This document shows positions 25,450-34,267 of a stretch of DNA of 58,246 nt, piece after piece. The stretch is from a virus: IMG/VR virus record IMGVR_UViG_3300048586_000912, positions 1 through 58,246 of that record; one strand, written 5' to 3'. The notes under the pieces are model-generated. The model had not been told where the DNA came from. It ran no database searches and was given only the letters and a program-made list of their open reading frames with translations. The first letter of the stretch is position 1. Each line of letters begins with the position of its first letter. A program made the position numbers and the translations under genes.

Positions 25450-25664
25450 CAGAAGACCACCAGGCGGCGGCGGGCGCGGCGCGGGCCGCCGGAAAGCTGC
25501 GCCTTCAGCTCGTCGATGCGGCGGCGCAGGGCGATCTTGTCCACCTCGCTGTTCTCGATCTCGCGCTCGCCCATGCGGATCTTGCGGGCACGGGCGCCGC
25601 TCTCCGCCTCCACGAGGATGCCCTCGAGGCGCGCAATCTCGGCGGCGATCTCGGAGGGCGTCAT
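25449..25664 (-). CDS. gpW-like head-tail connector
   Basis: 71 residues, helix-rich, ending ELKAQLSGGPRRARRRLVVF. Size, the basic C-terminal tail and position between large terminase and portal match lambda gpW, which plugs the portal after DNA packaging. The segment GARARKIRMGEREIENSEVDKIALRRRIDEL fits the family's helix-turn-helix with beta hairpin. Confidence 0.75.
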   Translation of the reverse strand: MTPSEIAAEIARLEGILVEAESGARARKIRMGEREIENSEVDKIALRRRIDELKAQLSGGPRRARRRLVVF

Positions 25665-25674
25665 GGATGGGGTC

Positions 25675-27756
25675 CTATCTGGTGTGGCTCATGGCGCGGC
25701 GCAGCGCGGCGCCGAGAGCGGAGGACTTCGCCCGCGCCGGCCGGGCCGGACTGGCGAGCGGCGGCGATGCCGGCGCGGAATCGGACTGTTGCGAAGACCT
25801 CGCGGGCGCCAGCCCGCCCCGCGCCGGAGACGACGGGTTGGACGGCGGCGGCGTCTCCGGCGCGGTGAACAAATCAGCTTGCGCCTGCGCAAGCTGATGT
25901 CGCTCCATGAGGAGCGCGCCCCATTGGGCGCGGGTGACGTTTTCCAGCCCGAGGCCGCCGCGCGGCACGCCGAGCGCCAGCGCGCGGGCATAGACCGCGA
26001 GGTCGAGGCCCTCGTTGCGGATGCCGCGGCGGGGCACCCACACATCCTCGGTGCGGCCGTCGCGTCGTTCGCGGGCCACCAGCACCTCGCCGAGGAGCTG
26101 ATCGGCCATGCCGAGATCGACGATCTCGCGCGGCAGATGGATGGCCGAGCCGCGCGGCTGGCGCTGGGCGAAGGCCGAGAGCGCGCCGGCGAGCCAGAGC
26201 TTGAGGTCGTGCGAGCCGACCGGATAAAGGTCCACCCGGAACTTGATGCGCCCGTATGCGTCCTTCGCCGCGGCCTTGGTGGGCGTGCCGAGCGGCAGCG
26301 CCTTGCGCACATCGCCGGCCTTGGGCGGGCGGCCATCGAGGGCGCGCACGTCCGGCTTGCCGCGGGCGAGCTTGTAGATCTCGTAGGTGCCGAAGCCGGT
26401 ATCGAGGCCGACGCGATCGGCCCGGTAGGCGCCGCCGCCGGCATAGGGCCATTCGCGCTCGAACAGCGCCTCGAGCGCGAGGCCGAGCTCGGCATCGCCG
26501 GGCCGGCCGGGGCAGGTGCCGTGCTCCACCAGCCATTGGTCGACGCCGTCGCCCGCCACCGAGGGGCCGAATGCCCATAGCGCCCATTCGGCCCAGGTGG
26601 AGTTGAAGTCCACCGCCAGCACCGTGCGGCCGGCGCGGATGGGGACGATGCCGCGGGGATAGTCCTCCGTGGCAGCCACCAGTTCCTGCGCCGTGACCTC
26701 GGAGAGCTCCTCCTCGTAGGGCAAACCGAGGGTGAGGTTGAAGAAGGTCTTCAACTTCGCGGAATCGTCGCCGGCCTCGACGAAGCGCTTGGCGATCACG
26801 TCCCACGGCACGAAGGGCGAGGACATGCCGCCGAAATGGTAGGACGGATGCCGGCCCGAGCCGGGCGCGGTGGCGATCCAGCGGCCCTTGCGCACCAGCG
26901 CATTCTTCTCGTGGGCGCCGATGACGCGGTCGCAGCAGGGCGCCAGATAGTGCGCCTCATAGGGATAGGTGCGGTTGAAACGGAAGCGCGGGCCGTGCTC
27001 GAACACGAACTCGGTGCCGCAGCCGGGGCACGGGACGTGCCATTTGCGCTGGTCGCCGCGGGCGTGGGACGCCTCGATGCGCGAGCCGTTCTTGATGGTG
27101 GGGGTCGAGATCTTGACCCGCTTCCACTCCCCCGATTCCAGGAAGGATTCCTGGCGGGCGGTGGCCATGTCCACCGGGTCGCCCTGGCCGTTCACGTCGT
27201 TCGGGTATTCGTCGACCTCGTCGAGGAACACCTTCTGCTTGGTCTTCGAGCGCAGGTCCGAAGTGGACGTGGCGATGGCCAGCGTCAGCGTGTAGGCGCC
27301 GAATTTCTTGGCATAGGTGGTCGAGCCGGCGCCCGAGCGGGACGTCTGCGGCTTCACCTTGGCGGCGAGCGCCTCGGTGGCCTCGATCATGGGGCCGAGC
27401 TTGAGGCCGTTGAAGTCGGTGAGCGCGCCGTCGGTGGGCTGCACCAGGAGCGTGTCGGACGGCTCGCGGTCGATGGTGTGGCCGACGGCGGCGAGCAGCA
27501 GCGTGGTGAAGCCGGTCTGCGCCGACTTCATGACGTCGATTTCGTTCACCGGGGAGGCGAGCGAGCACATGTCGAGCGGCTCCCGGATGTACGGGGTCAG
27601 CTCCGGGTCCCAGGCCTCCAGCTTGCGCGGGCCGTCCGGCACGATGAGGTGCTCGGCCGCCCACTGCGACGGCGCGATGGGCGGCGCGAGGCGCAGCGCC
27701 CTGCCCCAGGCCCGCGCCACCACCTCGCCGAGGGTGCTGGCGAAGGCGAAGCTCAT
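25675..27756 (-). CDS. Terminase large subunit (lambda gpA family)
   Basis: 693 residues. The N-terminal ATPase contains APSQWAAEHLIVPDGPRKLEAW, the adenine-binding and P-loop-like region VMKSAQTGFTTLLL, and Walker B VFLDEVDEYP. A zinc-finger-like CPGCGTEF lies near residue 245, and the nuclease domain includes AVDFNSTWAEWALW and GVDTGFG-like VGLDTGFGTYEIYKL. It cuts concatemers and drives DNA into the prohead. The last 60 residues lie beyond the conserved domain and hold an in-frame family H hairpin. Confidence 0.93.
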   Translation of the reverse strand: MSFAFASTLGEVVARAWGRALRLAPPIAPSQWAAEHLIVPDGPRKLEAWDPELTPYIREPLDMCSLASPVNEIDVMKSAQTGFTTLLLAAVGHTIDREPSDTLLVQPTDGALTDFNGLKLGPMIEATEALAAKVKPQTSRSGAGSTTYAKKFGAYTLTLAIATSTSDLRSKTKQKVFLDEVDEYPNDVNGQGDPVDMATARQESFLESGEWKRVKISTPTIKNGSRIEASHARGDQRKWHVPCPGCGTEFVFEHGPRFRFNRTYPYEAHYLAPCCDRVIGAHEKNALVRKGRWIATAPGSGRHPSYHFGGMSSPFVPWDVIAKRFVEAGDDSAKLKTFFNLTLGLPYEEELSEVTAQELVAATEDYPRGIVPIRAGRTVLAVDFNSTWAEWALWAFGPSVAGDGVDQWLVEHGTCPGRPGDAELGLALEALFEREWPYAGGGAYRADRVGLDTGFGTYEIYKLARGKPDVRALDGRPPKAGDVRKALPLGTPTKAAAKDAYGRIKFRVDLYPVGSHDLKLWLAGALSAFAQRQPRGSAIHLPREIVDLGMADQLLGEVLVARERRDGRTEDVWVPRRGIRNEGLDLAVYARALALGVPRGGLGLENVTRAQWGALLMERHQLAQAQADLFTAPETPPPSNPSSPARGGLAPARSSQQSDSAPASPPLASPARPARAKSSALGAALRRAMSHTR
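25819..25865 (+). repeat. Family H hairpin, copy 5 (inside the terminase gene)
   Basis: Arms 25819-25834 and 25850-25865 pair with a single mismatch around loop GGGTTGGACGGCGGC. Including the left flank it matches the copy at 10831 over about 65 bases. It encodes TAPETPPPSNPSSPARGG in the terminase tail. Confidence 0.88.
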
Positions 27757-28424
27757 GACGGTGCGTCGGTTGGCGCGAGGTCCGGGTCGGCGTCCGGGTT
27801 CGGGTTCGGGTCGAAGTCCTCGATGGGGCGGCGCGGCTCGGCGGAGAGCGCGGCGGCGAGTTCCGCCAGCGCCCGGGCCGCGTCGTTGCGCAGGGTCGCG
27901 ACGAGGCCCTTGAGATAGGTGCGCACGCCCTGCTGGCCGCTCTCATTGTGGGCGGCGACGATGGCCTCGGCGTGCGAGGGCAGCCGGTCGAGCGCCTTGA
28001 CGATGGGCTCGACGAGGCGGGCGGCCTCCTCCTCGACGCGGTCCACCGGCACGAGGCGGCGGGTGCGCTCGCCGAGATCGAGGCGGGCGATGTCGGCCTG
28101 GTAGGCGACGCGGCGGGCCTGTTCGCGCGAGAGCACGGGGTCGGAGCTTGCGGCCTCGCCGCGATTGGCCGCGGCGGTGTGGGCGGCCAGCTCCTTTGTG
28201 GCGTCGAGATGCTCGCCGGCGACGCGCTCATAGGCGGCGACGTTGACGAGCTTGGCGCCGCGCGGGCCGGGGCGGGTCGAGAGCAGGCCCTCGGCCTCGA
28301 AGCGGGCGATGCGCCGCGACATGGCCGCCTTGTCGATGGACTTCTGCCGGGCGAGCTCCGAGACGGCAACCCAAAGGCCGTCGGCGGCGGCACCGTTGTT
28401 GTCCGTTGTCGCCACCGTTGTCAC
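27753..28424 (-). CDS. Terminase small subunit (Nu1-like)
   Basis: 223 residues. The N-terminus has a helix-turn-helix (VSELARQKSIDKAAMSRRIARFEAEGLL) as in lambda Nu1, the central part is helical (DPVLSREQARRVAYQADIARLDLGERTRRLVPVDRVEEE), and the tail is acidic/proline-rich. It should recognise the packaging site. A 112-base G-rich gap upstream (28425-28536) with no gene is where a cos site would be expected. Overlaps gpA by four bases. Confidence 0.78.
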   Translation of the reverse strand: MTTVATTDNNGAAADGLWVAVSELARQKSIDKAAMSRRIARFEAEGLLSTRPGPRGAKLVNVAAYERVAGEHLDATKELAAHTAAANRGEAASSDPVLSREQARRVAYQADIARLDLGERTRRLVPVDRVEEEAARLVEPIVKALDRLPSHAEAIVAAHNESGQQGVRTYLKGLVATLRNDAARALAELAAALSAEPRRPIEDFDPNPNPDADPDLAPTDAPS

Positions 28425-28536
28425 CGTTGACCCAGGTTTCAGAAGGTCCGGCTAGCGTTTTTCCGGGCTGCGGCGGCCGCGTGGGGGGGTGGGCCCGGGG
28501 GGAAGGACCCGTGGTATACCAGAGACCACCCCGCCC

Positions 28537-29064
28537 TCAGGGCATCAGGCGCCCGACGCGGCGGGGCAGGATGCGGGCGACCTCGGCCGCGCCCGTGCTC
28601 TCGAACGTCTCGGCCGACTGGTCCTTGATCAATTCCTTCGGCATGCTCGGCCCGAACAGCCGGCGCACCGGGAAGCGGGCCGAGCCGAGGCGCGCCCGAT
28701 ACCCGCCGTTCGCGAACGAGCGCTTGAAGGTGCGCGGCGAATTCCACGGCGCCGCCGAAACACCCCTGCGGGTGACCCTCAGCCCCTTGAATTCCTCGAT
28801 CGGCAGACCCTTACCCTTGGCCTCGATCCGATATTCGAGCACGGCCGGCAGGATGTAGGAGCGCGTCGCCGCGACGATGGTGCCGTACTTCTTCGCCGCC
28901 GTCTGGCGCCAGAGCGCACGCCGCACCGCGGTGCGGGTCTTGTCGCCGGCCTGGCCGAGCGTCTCGACCATGGCCCGCTGCACCGCCGGGCTCGCGAGCT
29001 TGCGCGCGCCGACCAGGAAACGCTGCGTGCCCGAGCCGTCATAGCTGACGACGAATGCGGCCAC
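28537..29064 (-). CDS. Minor tail protein Z-like / virion morphogenesis protein
   Basis: 175 residues. ARKLASPAVQRAMVETLGQAGDKTRTAVRRALWRQT, then VEYRIEAKGKGLPIEEF and GPSMPKELIKDQSAETFE, follow the layout of lambda gpZ-type proteins needed for head-tail joining. The GTG at 29064 follows a GGAGG by six bases, which decides the start. Unusually it lies upstream of the terminase genes. Confidence 0.65.
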   Translation of the reverse strand: MAAFVVSYDGSGTQRFLVGARKLASPAVQRAMVETLGQAGDKTRTAVRRALWRQTAAKKYGTIVAATRSYILPAVLEYRIEAKGKGLPIEEFKGLRVTRRGVSAAPWNSPRTFKRSFANGGYRARLGSARFPVRRLFGPSMPKELIKDQSAETFESTGAAEVARILPRRVGRLMP

Positions 29065-29081
29065 GGCGCCCTCCAATGAAA

Positions 29082-29110
29082 AACCCCGGTCGCGAGGCCG
29101 CGCCGGGGTT
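29082..29110. terminator. Bidirectional hairpin terminator between early and late regions
   Basis: AACCCCGG (29082-29089) pairs with CCGGGGTT (29103-29110). Read leftward, GGTTTTT follows; read rightward, TTCTTCTT follows. It separates the leftward early genes from the late genes. A TTGACT just upstream on the minus strand could be part of a late promoter, but the -10 is weak. Confidence 0.65.
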
Positions 29111-29153
29111 CTTCTTATCCGTGGCAAGTGATGCACCAAACTTATGTCGAAAG

Positions 29154-30038
29154 TCAAGCGGCCTCTTGCTTCTTCTTTTGCCGCCCCGCACGCGTCACGC
29201 GCTCGGGGACGGGCGGCACGAGGAGCGAGGGCAGAATTCGCCGCTCCGGATCGGGCCGCTCCCACGGCCGCGCCGAGCGCGCGCTCGGCCTCACGTCGTG
29301 CGCGTCCAGCGCACCGTCGAGATCCTCGGCCAGGATGTCGAGCGCGGCGCGCCACAGCTCATATTCCGCGCGGCCCTGCACCACGGGTTCCGGGTCGGGG
29401 TCGAGAATGGTCTTGGTGTAGGCGTCGGGAAAGGGCTCGCGCCGCTTGGGGTCGAAGCCGTCCAGCTCCACCTCCTCGCACACCGGCCCGAATGCGCCCT
29501 CCACAGTCACCAGCACGCGCCGAAACCATCGCACCTTGCCACCCTGCGCGGTCACCAGCCGGCGCGCCGGCACATCGCCCTCCCACGCGGGACAGCCGCC
29601 GAGGATCGCATGGCGGATAACCAGCCGCGAAACCGACCGGCGCAGCACCGCATCCCCCTTTTCGGTGATGAGGGTCAACCCGGCCAAGGCCCGCGCCACG
29701 GCTGCCGGCCCCTCCGGCCCAAGGTCGCCCATGTCGGCGATCGGGTTCCAGCCCTCGGGCATCGCCATCTCGCAGCTTTGCAGCGCCATCACCGCATCAT
29801 GCACGCGCACGGCATCATCGTGCGGCTCGCCGTCGGCGAAGCGGTCGGGAAAAAGGCCGAAGCGGTTGCGCACGTCCGGCTCGTCGATCACCGCCAACAG
29901 CTCGCCATAGCGCTCGACGCCGCCCCAGCCGGTCTTGAACCCAACCGCCAGCCGCCCCGGCGTCGCCGCCGCCTTCGGCAGTTCATCCCGATAGGCCCAG
30001 CGCACAAGTGCTTCAATATCAACGGTTTTCTTCGCCAT
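29154..30038 (-). CDS. Phage protein of unknown function downstream of the primase
   Basis: 294 residues starting MAKKTVDIEALVRWAYRDELPK. It has a mixed composition with several Trp and a basic tail (VTRAGRQKKKQEAA); no motif was recognised. Proteins of similar size occur beside D5-type primases in other alphaproteobacterial prophages, suggesting a replication accessory role. It is separated from the primase by a 373-base repeat-rich gap. Confidence 0.65.
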   Translation of the reverse strand: MAKKTVDIEALVRWAYRDELPKAAATPGRLAVGFKTGWGGVERYGELLAVIDEPDVRNRFGLFPDRFADGEPHDDAVRVHDAVMALQSCEMAMPEGWNPIADMGDLGPEGPAAVARALAGLTLITEKGDAVLRRSVSRLVIRHAILGGCPAWEGDVPARRLVTAQGGKVRWFRRVLVTVEGAFGPVCEEVELDGFDPKRREPFPDAYTKTILDPDPEPVVQGRAEYELWRAALDILAEDLDGALDAHDVRPSARSARPWERPDPERRILPSLLVPPVPERVTRAGRQKKKQEAA

Positions 30039-30061
30039 AACCGCTCCTCAACCCCGCTGTC

Positions 30062-30390
30062 AGGGAGGCTAGGGAGGATAGGGAGGCAAGCCCTTTCGCC
30101 AGCCGCCCGAAATCGACCATCGCCAACCCATTGAAACACATAAACTTCTCTATCCTCATGGGAGGCTAGGGAGGCTAGGGAGGATAATTCTCACGTACAC
30201 ATAGAGAGAGGGCTCAATGCATTCGCTGTCCTCGGCGAAAACGAAACACATCACCTCTCTACGCGTACACGCGGATTATCCTCCCCAGCCTCCCCAGCCT
30301 CCCAAAACGACCGCTAACCCATTGATCCCCCGCACCCCCGCAAGCCGAAACCCGCCGGGGCGCTTGCCTCCCTTGCCTCCCTAGCCTCCC
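30062..30390. repeat. Iteron-like repeats arranged as nested inverted blocks, candidate origin
   Basis: Four blocks of GGGAGGCTA-type units with 9-base spacing lie in this gene-free gap: direct at 30062-30088 and 30160-30186, inverted at 30275-30304 and 30366-30390. The inner pair extends into GGATAAT and a GTACAC segment, so the two halves form an imperfect inverted repeat of about 50 bases per arm. AACCCATTGA occurs at 30126 and 30316. Adjacency to the primase-helicase gene suggests a replication origin; an operator array is the alternative. Confidence 0.7.
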
Positions 30391-30411
30391 GCGACATCGC
30401 GCGCGCGAGGT

Positions 30412-32373
30412 TCAGTCCCCCGCCGCGCCATAGCCGAAGGGGGTGTGAGAGGGGCCGAATTCGGCCCGGATGCGCACGCCGCTGTAATAGGAGACCGAGG
30501 CCTTGCCCTTCTCGATGCCGAACTGGTCGGCCGCCTTGGGCATGCGCCGGTTGAAGGTGGACTTGCCGAGCGGCGTCAGGCCGCTGCGCTCGCAATACTT
30601 GGCGAAGGCGGCATAGAGTTCGCCCGCCTCCACCGTGTCGTGCGGGTTGCGGGTCAGCTCCAGCGCCGCGCGCACGAAGGCGCCCACCACGTCGCTCTCG
30701 TCGCGATATTCCTGCGTCGCCGCCAGGATCTTCTCCGGCGGGTCGAGCGCGCCGCGCCCGAGATAGTCGAGCGCGCCGTCGATCATCCAGTTGAGGATGC
30801 CCGGCATCTCGGCCTGCAATTTCTTCGGCAGCGCCTTGTCGCGCTCGCCTTCAGGAATCTGCACCTCGAACGGCACCAGGATCACACGGCGCCAGATGCC
30901 GTCGTCATTGCCATAGATGCGGGGCTTGCGGTTGCACGAGATCACCAGCTTGAAGAACGGATAGACCTCGATGAATTCGTGGTGCAGCCGGCGCACATTG
31001 ATGGGCTCGGAGCCGGTCACGTCCTTGATGAAGCTTTCGTCCAGCGGCAGCCCCTCCTTCGGCTCGGCCGAGCGCACGAAGCGCGCCGCCGGCAGGCGGA
31101 TGAGGTCGGGCGTCGCCTCCGAGCCCTTTCGGTTCTGGTCGGAAACGATGCTCATCACCGGCACGGTGGTGGCATAGTCGCCCATGACGCGGGCGATGAT
31201 GTCCACCAGCGTGGATTTCCCGTTCTTCCCTTCGCCATAGAAAATGCAGAAGGCCTGCTCGCCCGTGAGCGCGGTGAGGCAATAGCCGAACCAGCGCTGG
31301 AGGAAGGCCCGCACCTCCGGATCGGGCACGCAGCGCTCCAGGAAGGCCATGAACCGCGGCGCCTTCGCCTCTGGGCAGTGGAAGGCCGGCGCGCGCTTCG
31401 TCATCAGGTCGCCGCGCGCATGGGGGCGGATGGAATAGCGCCACACCGTGCGCAGCCGCACCGCCTCTGGGTCGGGGCATTCCGGGTCCGGCTCCTCGCT
31501 CTTCTCGAAGCGCAGCGTGCCGTTGGCGAGACCGAGGGCCAGAGGGTCGGCATCGAGCGCCGAAAGCGGCTGGGCGAGATAGGGCCGCGCCTCGCCCAAC
31601 ATGCCGTCGAGCTTGCCGGAATTGCCGGAAGAGGTGGCGAAGCGCCGCCGCTGCGCCTGGCGCGCCTGCAGGGCCTTCATGGCCAGAGCGCCGCGCGAGG
31701 TCACCTCCTTCAGTCGCGCCGCCTCGGTCTTGAGCACGTGCGCGCGCCGCCGGCGTTCGGTCTTGCTGATGTCCTCGTCATCGAGGGCGATGATGTCGTG
31801 CGGGATCTCGCGCAGCCGTGCCAACGCCTCCTCCGCGTCGCCCACCGCCTCCCGCTCGCGCGGGGTCAGTTCCAGCACATAGGCCTCGAGGGCGATCGCC
31901 TCAGCGGTCGGGTGGGCGAAGCGGCGCACCACGTCCTCGTCATTGTCCGGCCGGAACCAGCGCGTGGCGTCCCAATAGTGCCAACCGAGGTTGGGCACGA
32001 AGAGAATGTCGGCGCCGTGGCGCAGCCGCAGCCGGCGCGAATTGCCGATGTCGTTCATGGGCTCGCGCGCGCAGGCGGCCAGCGTGCCATCGCCCGGGTC
32101 GAAGCCCTCCGGCGGCGGCTCCAGATCTTCCAGCGGCGCATCATCCGGCGGTTCATCATCGCCGCCACGCTCCATGCTCCCCTCCGGCGGATCCTCGCGC
32201 GCGGGGGAAGCCGGGGGCCGAAGGTCGCTCTCCCAATCGTCGTCATTCGCCGCGGCCGGCGGAAACGCGGCAGCCGGAGGCGCGGCCGCGCCCTCCCCGC
32301 GCACCAGAGCGGCGATGCGCTCCTCGGGCGAGAGGTCGGGCGGGGCGGCCGGCTTTTCGGCGGGGTCGGTCAC
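30412..32373 (-). CDS. D5/P4-type primase-helicase
   Basis: 653 residues. The first 105 are proline/acid-rich and disordered. The D5_N region follows, then an SF3-like AAA+ helicase: Walker A GEGKNGKSTL around residue 390, Walker B-like VSFVRSAEPKEG-type RFVRSAEPKEGLPLDESF, and sensor PFFKLVISCNRKPRI with EIWRRV-like GIWRRVILVPFEV. It unwinds DNA at the phage origin. Its ATG overlaps the methyltransferase stop. Confidence 0.9.
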   Translation of the reverse strand: MTDPAEKPAAPPDLSPEERIAALVRGEGAAAPPAAAFPPAAANDDDWESDLRPPASPAREDPPEGSMERGGDDEPPDDAPLEDLEPPPEGFDPGDGTLAACAREPMNDIGNSRRLRLRHGADILFVPNLGWHYWDATRWFRPDNDEDVVRRFAHPTAEAIALEAYVLELTPREREAVGDAEEALARLREIPHDIIALDDEDISKTERRRRAHVLKTEAARLKEVTSRGALAMKALQARQAQRRRFATSSGNSGKLDGMLGEARPYLAQPLSALDADPLALGLANGTLRFEKSEEPDPECPDPEAVRLRTVWRYSIRPHARGDLMTKRAPAFHCPEAKAPRFMAFLERCVPDPEVRAFLQRWFGYCLTALTGEQAFCIFYGEGKNGKSTLVDIIARVMGDYATTVPVMSIVSDQNRKGSEATPDLIRLPAARFVRSAEPKEGLPLDESFIKDVTGSEPINVRRLHHEFIEVYPFFKLVISCNRKPRIYGNDDGIWRRVILVPFEVQIPEGERDKALPKKLQAEMPGILNWMIDGALDYLGRGALDPPEKILAATQEYRDESDVVGAFVRAALELTRNPHDTVEAGELYAAFAKYCERSGLTPLGKSTFNRRMPKAADQFGIEKGKASVSYYSGVRIRAEFGPSHTPFGYGAAGD

Positions 32374-34220
32374 TCGGCGGCCTCCCTGAATTCCCCGGCC
32401 GCGCGGCGCCTGGGCGCGGCATCGGCCATCAGCGCGCCGACGCAGGCGCGCATCTTCGCCACCGAGACGGCATTGCCGATCTGCTTGATCTGCTCCGTCT
32501 TCGTGCCCGCGAACTCGTAGGTGGCCTCCTCGCTGTTGAAGCCCATGGCCGCCGCCAGCTCGTGCGGCTCCAGCATGCGGAAGAGGATGTCGAACTGCCG
32601 CCCCTCTACCGCCACGGGCTCCACCAGGTTGACGCGGCCGGTGGCGCAGATGGTGGGCGCCGGCTCGGCGATATCGTGCACGCGCGGCGCCTGGCCTTCG
32701 CGCTCGCCGAACTGCGCGGCGATGAAGGCGAGCTCGCCGCGATTGGCTCCGGTCACGGTCGGCAACGGCTCGCCGGCATCGCGCACGCGGTCGCTGCCGT
32801 CATGGTGCGTCACCGGCATGACAATGGCGAATTCCCCGCCCTTAGCCGTGGTGAGGGTCGGGATCGGCTCGGCCACGTCGCGCGGGCCCGGGCCGCCGCC
32901 GGATTGCGTCACCGGCACCACCATGCCGAACCGCGCCTTTGCGGTGCAGGTGGGCAGCGGCTCCTGGGCCGAGACACAGGTCTCGCCGGAGCCGGAGCCG
33001 TAATAAGGCGAGATGAGCGCGTGCGCCGCGCCGTTGCCGCCCGTGGTCGCCGTGGGGATCGGGTCCGCGACGGAACGCGGCGCGCCGCCGGAGGCCTGGG
33101 AAAGCACGAAGGGCTGCACCAGCAGCCGGGCGCAGCCGGGGTGAACCTCGGTTGCAGCGCCGCCCGTCGTGATGGTGGGCAAAGGCTCCCGCGCCGAGCG
33201 CGCCGCCCCACTGTTATGCTGGGAAAGCACCAGCGGCTCGGCACAATACAGGTGCGGTGCATGCGCGGTCTGCGTGGGTAAAGGCTCCAAAGCGCTGGAA
33301 GCGGTGGACTGCCCCTTCATGTTGACAATGACCGGCTCGGCCAGCCCGATATGCTGCCCGCCGGCCGCGATGGTCGGCAGCGGCGCGTCGAGGCCTTGTG
33401 CCGCCATGTGGTTGCGCAGCACGACCAGGAACGGCTCTGGCCAGCCGAACTTGACGGCGCCGGCATGGATGCGCGCCAGCGTCTTCGGCGCTAAGGGCTT
33501 CGGCCGGTCGAAGATGGAGCGCCCCTTGATGGACCAGTCGATGATCTCCCGCGCCGGCCGCCAGGGCTGCGCGCCCGCAAAGAGGTCGCCAGCGATCGCC
33601 TCACGCTTCCTGTGCGTCGGCATGGGCCAGCGCACCTTGCGCCCATCCGAGCGCGCCATGAGGATGAAGCGCGAGCGCGTGGTCGCGTCGCCATAGTCGG
33701 CGGCGTTGAGCTTGCGCCATTCCGGCTCGAAGCCGAGGCGCTTCAGGGTCTCGATCCAGGCGTGGAAGTACTCCCCCTTGCGCGAGGCGATGGGCCGCCC
33801 GCTCCTCGGGTCCACCGGCCCCCAGCCGATGAATTCCCAAACATTTTCAATGATCAGCCGCTTCACCCGCAGCTCGGTGAGCCAGGTGATGATGTGCCAC
33901 GGGTCGGAGCGCTGCTGGTCGCTGGTCGGCTTGCCGCCCCGCGCCACCGAATGGTGGGTGCAGGTGGGCGAGGCCATGAGCAGGTCCAGATAGCCCTCCG
34001 GCACCAGCAGATGCGGGCGCACGGTGGCGATGTCCTGGACATAATGCCGGGCCGCGGGATGGTTGCGGCTGTGCGTATCGATCGCCACCGGCCAATGGTT
34101 CACGCAGGTGAGCACGATGTCGGCGGGCGCGAACCCGAGCCCCACCAGCGCCTTGATGGCGCCCGTGCTCGAGCCCCCGGCCCCGCAGAGCAGGTCGGCG
34201 ATGAGGATCTTGCGGCTCAT
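32370..34220 (-). CDS. C5-cytosine DNA methyltransferase with eight target-region repeats
   Basis: 616 residues. Motif I is LIADLLCGAGGSSTGA, the catalytic-cysteine motif is ASPTCTHHS around residue 84, ENVWEF is the ENV motif near 125, and TRSRFILMAR the QxR-type motif. From about residue 279 to 545 lie eight repeats of 31-41 residues, each opening with E-P-L-P-T-x-T or a variant. C-terminal GFNSEEATYEFAGTKTEQIKQIGNAVSV closes the fold. It probably protects phage DNA from restriction. The ATG at 34220 has GAGAGGG before it. Confidence 0.88.
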   Translation of the reverse strand: MSRKILIADLLCGAGGSSTGAIKALVGLGFAPADIVLTCVNHWPVAIDTHSRNHPAARHYVQDIATVRPHLLVPEGYLDLLMASPTCTHHSVARGGKPTSDQQRSDPWHIITWLTELRVKRLIIENVWEFIGWGPVDPRSGRPIASRKGEYFHAWIETLKRLGFEPEWRKLNAADYGDATTRSRFILMARSDGRKVRWPMPTHRKREAIAGDLFAGAQPWRPAREIIDWSIKGRSIFDRPKPLAPKTLARIHAGAVKFGWPEPFLVVLRNHMAAQGLDAPLPTIAAGGQHIGLAEPVIVNMKGQSTASSALEPLPTQTAHAPHLYCAEPLVLSQHNSGAARSAREPLPTITTGGAATEVHPGCARLLVQPFVLSQASGGAPRSVADPIPTATTGGNGAAHALISPYYGSGSGETCVSAQEPLPTCTAKARFGMVVPVTQSGGGPGPRDVAEPIPTLTTAKGGEFAIVMPVTHHDGSDRVRDAGEPLPTVTGANRGELAFIAAQFGEREGQAPRVHDIAEPAPTICATGRVNLVEPVAVEGRQFDILFRMLEPHELAAAMGFNSEEATYEFAGTKTEQIKQIGNAVSVAKMRACVGALMADAAPRRRAAGEFREAAE

Positions 34221-34267
34221 GCCACCCTCTCGACAACTTGAGCGCGAGCAGGCAGGCTCGAAGAACG

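Noticed and set aside
24196-26580. Long plus-strand frame opposite portal and terminase
   Set aside because: The minus strand encodes clear lambda-type portal, gpW-like and terminase proteins over the same bases; the plus product has no recognisable features.
28425-28536. Definite cos site
   Set aside because: A G-rich gene-free gap upstream of the small terminase gene is the expected place, but no cohesive-end or terminase-binding repeats could be recognised, so it is not listed as a feature.
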